Origin: Gammaproteobacteria bacterium
GTDB lineage: Bacteria; Pseudomonadota; Gammaproteobacteria; UBA6429; Thiohalophilaceae
Assembly: GCA_011052165.1 (NCBI GenBank)
Contig: DRJN01000459.1
Span: forward strand, 1-6,798
Direction: 5' to 3'
DNA length: 6,798 bases
Shown: in pieces, positions 1 through 5,066 of the stretch
Layout of the letters: every line of letters starts with the position of its first letter
How positions within the stretch are numbered: position 1 is the first letter of the stretch
Position numbers and translations under genes: made by a program
The notes under the pieces: generated by a model
The model's database searches: none
The model's input: only the letters and a program-made list of their open reading frames with translations
Told to the model about the DNA's origin: nothing

Positions 1-1
1 G

Positions 2-26
2 ATTTTCTGTGCATTTTGCAGAAAAT
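2..26. repeat. AT-rich hairpin at window start
   Basis: ATTTTCTG (2-9) and CAGAAAAT (19-26) pair perfectly over 8 bp around a 9-nt loop. The stem is AT-rich and no T-run follows on the plus strand, so it is a poor intrinsic terminator. It could be the tail structure of a gene ending just before the window. Its role is unknown. Confidence 0.3.
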
Positions 27-45
27 TATTTCGTGAAGGTACTTA

Positions 46-62
46 TACCCCTCAAGGGGGTA
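46..62. promoter_or_regulatory. TACCCC-GGGGTA palindrome, possible operator
   Basis: TACCCC (46-51) and GGGGTA (57-62) form a perfect 6-bp inverted repeat around TCAAG. G/C tracts flanked by TA dinucleotides resemble operators of the CsoR/RcnR/FrmR metal- or aldehyde-sensing repressor family. No gene of that family and no clear promoter is visible nearby, so this is a resemblance only. It could equally be another small dispersed palindrome. Confidence 0.2.
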
Positions 63-115
63 CTGAACAGAGTCTTGTGGTTTATCCAGGTTAGGTTAAG
101 CGTTATATCGATGGG

Positions 116-143
116 GTAGGGTGGGCACGGGTTTTGTGCCCAC
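116..143 (+). repeat. Palindromic dispersed repeat, unit A
   Basis: The 28-bp unit consists of GTAGG followed by GTGGGCAC (121-128), a 7-nt loop and GTGCCCAC (136-143), a perfect 8-bp hairpin. The reverse complement of 218-245 matches it at 27 of 28 positions, so the two units form a large inverted repeat about 74 bp apart. As I recall, GTAGGGTGGGCAC-type units are common intergenic repeats in environmental proteobacteria. The function is unknown. Confidence 0.75.
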
Positions 144-217
144 GCGTTACTTTGTTTTTGCTATTAAAATGTCCGGAGCTTTGAGTCTCTCTGTGTGGGC
201 GACGGAAGAAAATGCCT

Positions 218-245
218 GTGGGCACAAAACTCGTGCCCACCCTAC
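218..245 (-). repeat. Palindromic dispersed repeat, unit B
   Basis: GTGGGCAC (218-225), a 7-nt loop, GTGCCCAC (233-240) and then CCTAC form the inverted partner of the unit at 116-143, with a single mismatch in the loop. RNA across both could form either two small hairpins or one long stem-loop enclosing 144-217. No transposase gene lies inside. A miniature element with these units as ends is possible, but no target-site duplication is evident on either side. Confidence 0.75.
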
Positions 246-379
246 AAAGGCTTACCCGGATGCTTGTATTGTCGATGGCTACCTTTCGTCCCAGCGAGAT
301 ACCATCCGTCTGCTGCAATCAATTTTAGGACTTCCTTGACCTTCATGCTTCCATTCTCCTCCTGTCTGTATTCGGATGC

Positions 380-421
380 CCACCCAGCATTATAATAAAT
401 AAATCACTAATAATGCGGTGG
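380..421. repeat. Stem-loop over the slyX stop codon
   Basis: CCACC (380-384) plus GCATTAT (387-393) can pair with ATAATGC (410-416) plus GGTGG (417-421), a 12-bp stem with a 2-nt bulge and a 16-nt AT-rich loop holding the slyX stop. Read in the slyX direction no U-run follows the stem, so it is not a standard intrinsic terminator. It could slow transcription or protect the 3' end of the mRNA, or be chance. Confidence 0.3.
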
Positions 422-619
422 AATCTCGTCTTCCGGCTTCGCTACCGTTTCGGCGGCCGCCGTCAGCAGGCTCAAACGTGAATCCAGCATGGCCACGGTC
501 GCTGTCAGCCGGTCGATCTGACCCTGCTGGTCGGTGATAATCTCATTTAACTCCACAATACTGTTTTCCTGAAAGGCCAGACGTGATTCCAGCTCAATAA
601 TCTGCTCATTTATTTTCAT
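407..619 (-). CDS. slyX: SlyX family protein
   Basis: This 70-residue protein begins MKINEQIIELESRLAFQE and ends PPHY. Both the ELESRLAFQE core and the PPHY tail match E. coli SlyX, which is 72 residues. The heptad pattern of residues 1-50 predicts one long coiled-coil helix. SlyX is a small soluble protein found in proteobacteria, often near fkpA or slyD, and its molecular role is not established. The frame stays open upstream to an ATG at 706, but the extra 29 residues are unlike the family and that start would run into the divergent promoter region, so the ATG at 617-619 is preferred. No strong ribosome binding site is visible. It diverges from the signalling operon and probably does not share its function. 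Confidence 0.9.
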   Translation of the reverse strand: MKINEQIIELESRLAFQENSIVELNEIITDQQGQIDRLTATVAMLDSRLSLLTAAAETVAKPEDEIPPHY

Positions 620-662
620 GTGGTTTCTGTGCAAAGTTTTTATTTTTTGGGCCGATAAAGAA

Positions 663-690
663 GTGGGCACACGGTTAGTGTGTGCCTGTG
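663..690 (+). repeat. Degenerate copy of the palindromic repeat
   Basis: GTGGGCACAC opens this stretch. GGCACAC (666-672) and GTGTGCC (680-686) form a 7-bp stem with a 7-nt loop, the same architecture as units A and B at 116-143 and 218-245, and the left arm keeps GTGGGCAC. It sits in the 102-bp space between the divergent slyX and phosphatase genes. It could be a decayed copy of the same repeat or an operator-like palindrome for the operon. Confidence 0.4.
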
Positions 691-703
691 GATAGCATAT
701 TAT
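675..703 (+). promoter_or_regulatory. Weak candidate promoter of the signalling-transport operon
   Basis: TATTAT at 698-703 resembles a -10 box and lies 18 bp before the first start codon. The best -35 at a 17-bp spacing is TTAGTG (675-680), which is poor, and it overlaps the palindrome at 666-686. A weak -35 that overlaps a palindrome would suit activator- or repressor-controlled transcription, but this is only a guess from position and composition. Confidence 0.2.
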
Positions 704-721
704 CACTAATGATGGAAAAAC

Positions 722-2446
722 ATGAGCCAGCCAGCCACCCTCGAACAGCTCAAGCCCTCAGATTTACCCTCGCCACCGCAGGCTGCGTTGCAGATTTTGC
801 GCGCCTGCTCGCGGGATGATGTCAGCAGTAGTGTTCTGTCGGTGCTGGCGGAAAAAGATCCGGTGATGACGGCTGAACTACTGCGCGTGGTCAACACGCC
901 TTTTTTCGGCCTTTCCCGTAAGGTGCAGTCCCTCAACCATGCGGTAACCATTCTCGGACAGCGCACCCTGCGCAACCTGGTATTATGCCTGTCGGTACGT
1001 GACGCTATTGGCAAAGACGCCATTCCCGGTTTTGATACCGCTACCTACTGGGAGGATTCCCTGCGCCGCGCCGTTAGCGCCAAACTGCTGGCGCCTCAAC
1101 TCAGACAGGATCCGGATGACTGCTTTACCGCAGGCCTGCTGCAGGACTTTGGCCTGTTGGTGCTGTTCTATCTGCGTCCGGAAATGGCGTCATATTGGGA
1201 GGAGCTGCGCGGACTCGATCCCGATGCACGCTATGAGGCGGAACAACGCTATTTTGGCCACAATCACACGGGGATGATTAGCTTGCTGGCCGATGCCTGG
1301 GGCTTGCCGGAAGAGCTGGGACGGGTGCTGGGGAGCCATCACAACTGCGAGATTCTCGAACCGGCCGTCGGCTCGAATGAAAATCATCCGTCACTCTGCC
1401 GCATACTCTATTGCGCTGACTGGATGAATGCCATTTTCAGCACCCCGGACAAATCTTTCGTTCTTACCCACACACAACAACTGCTGCAGGAACACTGCGG
1501 CATGGAAGAAGACGAGATTAGCACCTGTCTCAACACGCTGGCTGAAGAAATGGAAGCGGCCGCCCGCTCGCTGGGGCTGCACATCGAAACCCAACCTGAC
1601 ATCGAGCAGATCATGCGTCAGGCGAATGCCAAACTGGCTGAGGCCAATCTCAGTTATCAGGAACTGACCTGGAAACTGGAACAGACCCTGAAAGAACGCG
1701 ACGCACTGGCGGCGGAACTGGAAAAGGAGCTGCAACTGGCGCGTGAAATCCAGGAAAGCCTGCTGCCCCGGGAACTGAGTGATGACTTCCCCATTACCGG
1801 CCTCAACGTCTCCGCCCTCCAGCTTTCCGGCGACTTCTACGATTACTTCGTACTCAAAGACGGGCGCATCTATTTCAATCTCGCCGATGTCTCCGGCAAG
1901 GGCGTCTATGCGGCACTGCTGATGGCCAAGACCAGCAGCCTGTTCCACTGCCTCGGCAAACATATCCACAAGCCGGACAAACTGCTGGCGCATATCAATA
2001 ACGAACTTTGTGAAACGGCTATTCGCGGCATGTTCGTGACCATGATTGCCGGTATCTATGACCCACAAAGCGGCAGCGTAAAAATGGTCAATGCCGGTAA
2101 CCCGCCGGCCCTGTTATTCAGCCCCGGCAATAAAGTGCAGGCGATCGAAGCCACCGCCTCGCCCCTGGGCATTCTGTCTGACTCATCGTTTCCACTGGCA
2201 GCGGAAATTCATCTGCGGGAAAAGGACTGTCTGTATCTTTTCTCCGACGGCGCCACCGAAGGTTATTTGCAGGAAGGAGGCGAGATGCTGGGCCTGTCCG
2301 GTCTGCTAAAGTTAATTATGTCCATGCACAAACTTGCGCCCAAAGACCAACTGCGGGCGATTGTCGAGAAATTCAGCGCGGCATCCGCGACCCTGCATGA
2401 TGACATTACCATTATGTTGATTGAGGGAAAGACTCCGCATGCCTGA
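722..2446 (+). CDS. HDOD domain / PP2C (SpoIIE/RsbU-type) serine phosphatase fusion
   Basis: This 574-residue soluble protein has no signal peptide or membrane segment. Residues about 15-215 are an HDOD domain, a signalling relative of HD phosphohydrolases. The HD-like motif reads GLLQDFG (138-144), with Gln in place of the metal-binding His, so this domain is probably a sensor or scaffold. A charged coiled coil (about 295-345) ends in the REIQESLLP signature that precedes RsbU-type phosphatases. The PP2C domain (about 350-570) keeps its metal-binding acidic positions: GDFYD (370-374), DVSGKG (389-394), SDG with D509, and HDD (559-561). It is therefore likely an active Mn/Mg-dependent phosphatase. 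Its expected substrate is the phosphorylated STAS protein encoded two genes downstream, reversing the kinase. GGAAAAA at 714-720 precedes the ATG as a usable ribosome binding site. The stop overlaps the kinase start by 8 bp. The signal sensed by the HDOD domain is unknown. Confidence 0.9.
   Translation: MSQPATLEQLKPSDLPSPPQAALQILRACSRDDVSSSVLSVLAEKDPVMTAELLRVVNTPFFGLSRKVQSLNHAVTILGQRTLRNLVLCLSVRDAIGKDAIPGFDTATYWEDSLRRAVSAKLLAPQLRQDPDDCFTAGLLQDFGLLVLFYLRPEMASYWEELRGLDPDARYEAEQRYFGHNHTGMISLLADAWGLPEELGRVLGSHHNCEILEPAVGSNENHPSLCRILYCADWMNAIFSTPDKSFVLTHTQQLLQEHCGMEEDEISTCLNTLAEEMEAAARSLGLHIETQPDIEQIMRQANAKLAEANLSYQELTWKLEQTLKERDALAAELEKELQLAREIQESLLPRELSDDFPITGLNVSALQLSGDFYDYFVLKDGRIYFNLADVSGKGVYAALLMAKTSSLFHCLGKHIHKPDKLLAHINNELCETAIRGMFVTMIAGIYDPQSGSVKMVNAGNPPALLFSPGNKVQAIEATASPLGILSDSSFPLAAEIHLREKDCLYLFSDGATEGYLQEGGEMLGLSGLLKLIMSMHKLAPKDQLRAIVEKFSAASATLHDDITIMLIEGKTPHA
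2423..2428 (+). promoter_or_regulatory. Ribosome binding site of the kinase gene
   Basis: GAGGGA lies 10 nt before the ATG at 2439, inside the end of the phosphatase gene. It favours that ATG over the upstream in-frame TTG at 2421, which would itself overlap this site. The 8-bp gene overlap suggests coupled translation of phosphatase and kinase. Confidence 0.5.
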
Positions 2447-2885
2447 GACTCAAGCTGAATCATTAGCCCGCCGAACCTTTTCGTCCGACACGCTGGAACT
2501 CAAGGCTATCCGTGACTGGTTGCGCGATATTCTGCAACAGCAGCCGGACTGTTCAGAGGACTGCGTTAATGACGCCATTCTGGCCGTGAACGAAGCCTGC
2601 ATGAACATCATCCAGCATGCCTACTACGGCCAGGCGAATGGCGAAATAATCATCGAGTTGTTTCGGGAAAAGAATTTCATCACTTTCCTTCTTACAGATT
2701 TTGCATCACCGGTCGATATAGACCTGTGTCAGCCACGCGATCTTGATGACGTCCGCCCCGGCGGACTTGGTATACATATTATCCAGTCAGTCATGGATAG
2801 TATGCGGTTCCTGGAGCCTCCTGCTAACGTTGGCAATCTGCTGGAGCTGAAACTGGATATTCACAAACAAGGTGCCCAGAGATAG
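2439..2885 (+). CDS. RsbW/SpoIIAB-type serine kinase (anti-sigma factor-like HATPase)
   Basis: This 148-residue protein is almost entirely one GHKL ATPase domain of the HATPase_c_2 type, and its length matches SpoIIAB (146) and RsbW (160). The N box reads E52-A-C-M-N56 within AVNEACMNIIQHAY. The G1 region reads DFASPVD (87-93), with Ala at the usual Gly position. The G2 region reads PGGLGIHII, with the glycines at 108, 109 and 111. Such proteins phosphorylate a STAS antagonist on serine and often hold a sigma factor in the alternative complex. No sigma factor is encoded here, so its second partner is unknown; the adjacent STAS protein is the evident substrate. The start at 2439 is chosen over a TTG at 2421 because of the GAGGGA site. 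Only 2 bp separate it from the STAS gene. The Ala at 89 also occurs in some family members as I recall them, so activity is likely but not certain. Confidence 0.87.
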   Translation: MPETQAESLARRTFSSDTLELKAIRDWLRDILQQQPDCSEDCVNDAILAVNEACMNIIQHAYYGQANGEIIIELFREKNFITFLLTDFASPVDIDLCQPRDLDDVRPGGLGIHIIQSVMDSMRFLEPPANVGNLLELKLDIHKQGAQR

Positions 2886-2887
2886 CT

Positions 2888-3214
2888 ATGGAATGTACGA
2901 CACGCTTAGAAAACGGTTTCACTGTCATCGCCCTTTGCGGCGAAGTCGATCTGCATTTTTCGCCGAAGGCGCGCGAAATTATTCTCAAACACCTGCAGGA
3001 TAAAAACCATGTGCTGGTGGATCTCTCGGATGTCACCTATATCGACAGCTCGGGCGTGGCCAGTCTGGTGGAAGGGTTCCAGCATGCCCGCACGCACGAT
3101 CTCAAATTCGCCCTCCTGGGCGTCAGTAAAGCGGCCATGCAGATCCTGCAACTCTCGCGTTTGGACAAAGTTTTTCCTATTATCACCCACGCGGCTGAGG
3201 CCGATCAGTTGTAA
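2888..3214 (+). CDS. STAS domain protein (anti-sigma factor antagonist / MlaB-like)
   Basis: This 108-residue single STAS domain resembles RsbV and SpoIIAA. It has GEVDL near residues 18-22, the strand VLVDLSDVTYID and then S54-S55-G56-V57. The first serine after Asp53 aligns with the phosphorylated serine of SpoIIAA and RsbV, so Ser54 is the predicted phosphorylation site for the kinase encoded 2 bp upstream. The PP2C phosphatase encoded further upstream should remove the phosphate. It lies 11 bp before the MlaE-type permease gene. In E. coli the STAS protein MlaB binds MlaF, so this protein could instead, or also, be a subunit of the transporter that follows. The sequence fits a classical antagonist better than MlaB because the DSSG motif is intact. 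Which partner it binds cannot be decided from sequence. No clear ribosome binding site is seen, so translation may be coupled to the kinase. Confidence 0.9.
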   Translation: MECTTRLENGFTVIALCGEVDLHFSPKAREIILKHLQDKNHVLVDLSDVTYIDSSGVASLVEGFQHARTHDLKFALLGVSKAAMQILQLSRLDKVFPIITHAAEADQL

Positions 3215-3225
3215 GCCGATGCCAG

Positions 3226-4053
3226 ATGAGCCATGCCGCGCAAAATCCGGGTCTGCATCCTGCCCTTCGCTTTGTTGAAGACATCGGCCGCAAGACAGTG
3301 GCCGCCATCGAGGAACTGGGTTACGTCGCCAGCATGCTGGCGGAAAGTTGTTACTGGCTGATCTTCGGTCACCGGCAACAGCAGCCGGTGCGCCTGCGTA
3401 ATATCATTGCCGAGACCATGCGTATCGGTGTCCATGCCATTCCCATTATCAGCATTATCTGTCTCGCCATCGGTGTGATGATGGCCATTCAGGGCATCCA
3501 GACGCTGAAAACCTTTGGTGCGGAATCAAAAGTGATCGTCGGCATCGCTATTTCTATCACCCGCGAGTTTGCGCCACTGATAGTCAGCATCATGGTCGCC
3601 GGACGCTCCGGCTCTGCTATCACCGCCCGCATTGGCACCATGCTTGAATCTCAGGAAATCGACGCCCTGCGCGTCATCGGCATTAATCCGGCACGTTATA
3701 TCACCGCGCCCCTGTTGCTGGCCATGATGATCAGTATTCCCGCACTCACCGTCCTCGGCGATTTCATGGGTCTGCTGGGTGGCGGCCTGTATTGCATCAT
3801 TGAGCTTAAAATCACCCTGGCGATCTATTTTGAGCGCTGTGCCGCAGCGCTCTCATGGACCGACATCAGCCAGGGGCTGATCAAAAGCCTGGCGTTTGCC
3901 GCTATCATCGCGCTGGTCTCGGTCAGTAATGGTTTTCAGGTGCGCGGGGGCGCCGAAGGTGTGGGCCGTGCGACAACGCGTTCCGTCGTCATGTCGCTGA
4001 CCTTTATTGTCATCGTGGACATGATTTTCACCTATTTTCTCAACTTCGCCTGA
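3226..4053 (+). CDS. MlaE family ABC transporter permease
   Basis: This 275-residue integral inner-membrane protein is a typical MlaE/YrbE permease in length. An amphipathic N-terminal stretch (about 12-55) is followed by hydrophobic segments near residues 70-90, 100-125, 155-185, 190-205, 220-235 and 250-273. The family signature is clear: REFAPLIVSIMVAGRSGSA followed by EIDALRVIGINP with EIDAL at 144-148, the cytoplasmic coupling region that contacts the ATPase. In the E. coli Mla complex two MlaE subunits form the lipid path between the MCE ring and the ATPases. It starts 11 bp after the STAS gene. An out-of-frame ATG at 3219 is ignored. No good ribosome binding site is visible, which fits coupled translation. 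The ATPase gene follows after 5 bp, the reverse of the F-then-E order in the E. coli mla operon. Confidence 0.93.
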   Translation: MSHAAQNPGLHPALRFVEDIGRKTVAAIEELGYVASMLAESCYWLIFGHRQQQPVRLRNIIAETMRIGVHAIPIISIICLAIGVMMAIQGIQTLKTFGAESKVIVGIAISITREFAPLIVSIMVAGRSGSAITARIGTMLESQEIDALRVIGINPARYITAPLLLAMMISIPALTVLGDFMGLLGGGLYCIIELKITLAIYFERCAAALSWTDISQGLIKSLAFAAIIALVSVSNGFQVRGGAEGVGRATTRSVVMSLTFIVIVDMIFTYFLNFA

Positions 4054-4058
4054 CGATC

Positions 4059-4862
4059 ATGCCCGCCGCCGAGAACAGCGAATACGCTATCGAAGTTCAG
4101 CATCTGGACGCCCATTACGGTGAGCGCCAGATCCTCCACGATGTCAGTCTCAATGTGCATCACGGCGAGATCATGGTCATTATGGGCGGCAGCGGCTCGG
4201 GCAAAAGCACCTTGCTACGCCACCTGCTGGGACTGAACATACCGACCCGGGGTTCGATAACATTGCTGGGTCAGGATCTTGCCCGCAACAGCGAAGCGGA
4301 GATGTTCGAGTTGCGCAGGAAAATGGGCGTCGCGTTTCAAGGCGGCGCTCTGTTTGGCTCGATGACGGTAGAGGAAAATGTCGTCCTGCCCCTGTGTGAA
4401 CACACCGAACTGGATGAGAAGACCATGCGCATCATGGGACGCATGAAACTTGAAGTCGTCAACCTCGCCGAGTTCGGCGATCTGATGCCCTCGGAACTGT
4501 CCGGCGGCATGATTAAACGCGCGGCTCTGGCGCGCGCCATTGTGATGGATCCGCGTCTGCTGTTTTTTGACGAACCCTCGGCGGGTCTGGATCCCGTCGC
4601 CGCTGTTGAGCTGGATGAACTTATCCTGCGCCTGCGTCAGGCGATGAACATCACCATTGTCGTTGTCACCCATGAGCTGGAAAGTGCTTTCAAGATCGCC
4701 GATCGCATCACCGTGCTGGATCAGGGCGCGATCCTGATGACCGATAGCGTGGAGGCGGTAAGAAACTCCGACAACCCGCGCATACAGAGTCTGCTCAACC
4801 GCCTGCCAAGAGACGATGCGATTGATGCGGATGAATACCTCGAACGTCTGACGGGGATATGA
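4059..4862 (+). CDS. MlaF-type ABC transporter ATP-binding protein
   Basis: This 267-residue protein is a complete ABC ATPase of the MlaF family. It has a Walker A GGSGSGKST (43-51, K49), Q-loop Q94 in VAFQGGALF, signature LSGGM (147-151) followed by IKRAALARAI, Walker B LLFFDEPSAGLDP with D171 and E172, and switch H205 in VVTHE. LSGGM with a following RAALARAI matches E. coli MlaF and separates it from general LSGGQ exporters. The protein energises phospholipid movement through the permease. Residues after about 235 form the C-terminal tail, the region that in E. coli MlaF takes part in MlaF dimer contacts. No MlaB-like gene follows; the only STAS gene in the window is two genes upstream. 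The TGA stop is followed directly by an ATG at 4863 that opens only a 44-codon frame in the repeat array. Confidence 0.95.
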   Translation: MPAAENSEYAIEVQHLDAHYGERQILHDVSLNVHHGEIMVIMGGSGSGKSTLLRHLLGLNIPTRGSITLLGQDLARNSEAEMFELRRKMGVAFQGGALFGSMTVEENVVLPLCEHTELDEKTMRIMGRMKLEVVNLAEFGDLMPSELSGGMIKRAALARAIVMDPRLLFFDEPSAGLDPVAAVELDELILRLRQAMNITIVVVTHELESAFKIADRITVLDQGAILMTDSVEAVRNSDNPRIQSLLNRLPRDDAIDADEYLERLTGI

Positions 4863-5066
4863 ATGAACACCACGCAAAGAAGACTGAATCCTCCACTCAT
4901 CATTAACCCTTCGACAAGCTCAGGGCGAACGGACTTGGATGTTCAGGATGAACCCTTCGACAGGCTCAGGGCGAACGGACTTGGATGTTCAGGATGAACC
5001 CTTCGACAAGGCTCAGGGCGAATCCTTCGACAGATCTCAGGACGAGCGGGGTTAGCAGACAATAAA
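4863..5066. other. Repeat-filled spacer inside the transporter operon
   Basis: Bases 4863-5066 (204 bp) separate the ATPase and MCE genes, while every other junction in the operon is 11 bp or less. After 42 bp of unique sequence it is mostly the tandem array at 4905-5051. A frame from ATG 4863 runs 44 codons to TGA 4995-4997 and then stays open, in phase, to the MCE start at 5067. No strong terminator or promoter is seen. I do not consider the short frame a gene. Confidence 0.7.
4905..5051 (+). repeat. Tandem array of the CCTTCGACAGGCTCAGGGCG repeat
   Basis: Two 46-bp units, 4905-4950 and 4951-4996, differ only by an A/G change in the core. A third copy (4997-5022) keeps the core with one inserted G, and a fourth (5023-5051) is degenerate. 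The core CCTTCGACAGGCTCAGGGCG followed by AACGG is a dispersed repeat I recognise from many environmental proteobacterial genomes, where its translations appear as peptides such as PFDRLRANG. The units here share the spacer GACTTGGATGTTCAGGATG, so the array grew by local duplication. Its arms TTCG and CGAA give only a weak palindrome. The biological role is unknown. Confidence 0.85.

Larger units (their letters stand above)
1..406. other. Gene-free, palindrome-rich region
   Basis: No convincing gene lies here. The open frames present are under 75 codons, overlap each other on both strands, run through the inverted repeats and resemble no family I recognise. The region contains an AT-rich hairpin at 2-26 (ATTTTCTG / CAGAAAAT), a GC-rich palindrome at 46-62, a pair of inverted palindromic units at 116-143 and 218-245, and a stem at 380-421 that spans the slyX stop codon. 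Bases 246-379 show nothing I can name. The repeats suggest an intergenic stretch that has collected dispersed elements. A decayed gene remnant cannot be excluded. Confidence 0.6.

Noticed and set aside
116..245. A CRISPR array
   Set aside because: There are only two repeats, they are inverted relative to each other and each is self-palindromic, with one 74-bp spacer. This does not fit direct repeats with regular spacers.
121..395. Overlapping 66-72-codon frames on both strands in the left region
   Set aside because: They run through the palindromic repeats, overlap one another and match no family I recognise.
620..706. An upstream start for slyX giving a 99-residue protein
   Set aside because: The extra 29 residues have no counterpart in SlyX proteins and would be encoded across the divergent promoter region and palindrome.
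1391..2068. A 225-codon open frame on the minus strand within the phosphatase gene
   Set aside because: It lies wholly opposite a clear HDOD-PP2C coding frame with catalytic motifs and has no recognisable domain. Long antisense frames are common opposite genes of this composition.
4215..4877. A 220-codon minus-strand frame opposite the ATPase gene
   Set aside because: It mirrors the MlaF-type ATPase, which has every ABC motif in the plus strand. The antisense product shows no domain.
4863..4997. A 44-codon frame directly after the ATPase stop
   Set aside because: Codons 15-44 are translated repeat sequence (NPSTSSGRTD, PFDRLRANG), a known artefact of this dispersed repeat. It is treated as non-coding, although its position is noted as a possible coupling frame.
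4905..5051. A CRISPR array in the operon spacer
   Set aside because: The units are contiguous 46-bp tandem copies that include identical spacer sequence, and no cas gene is present.
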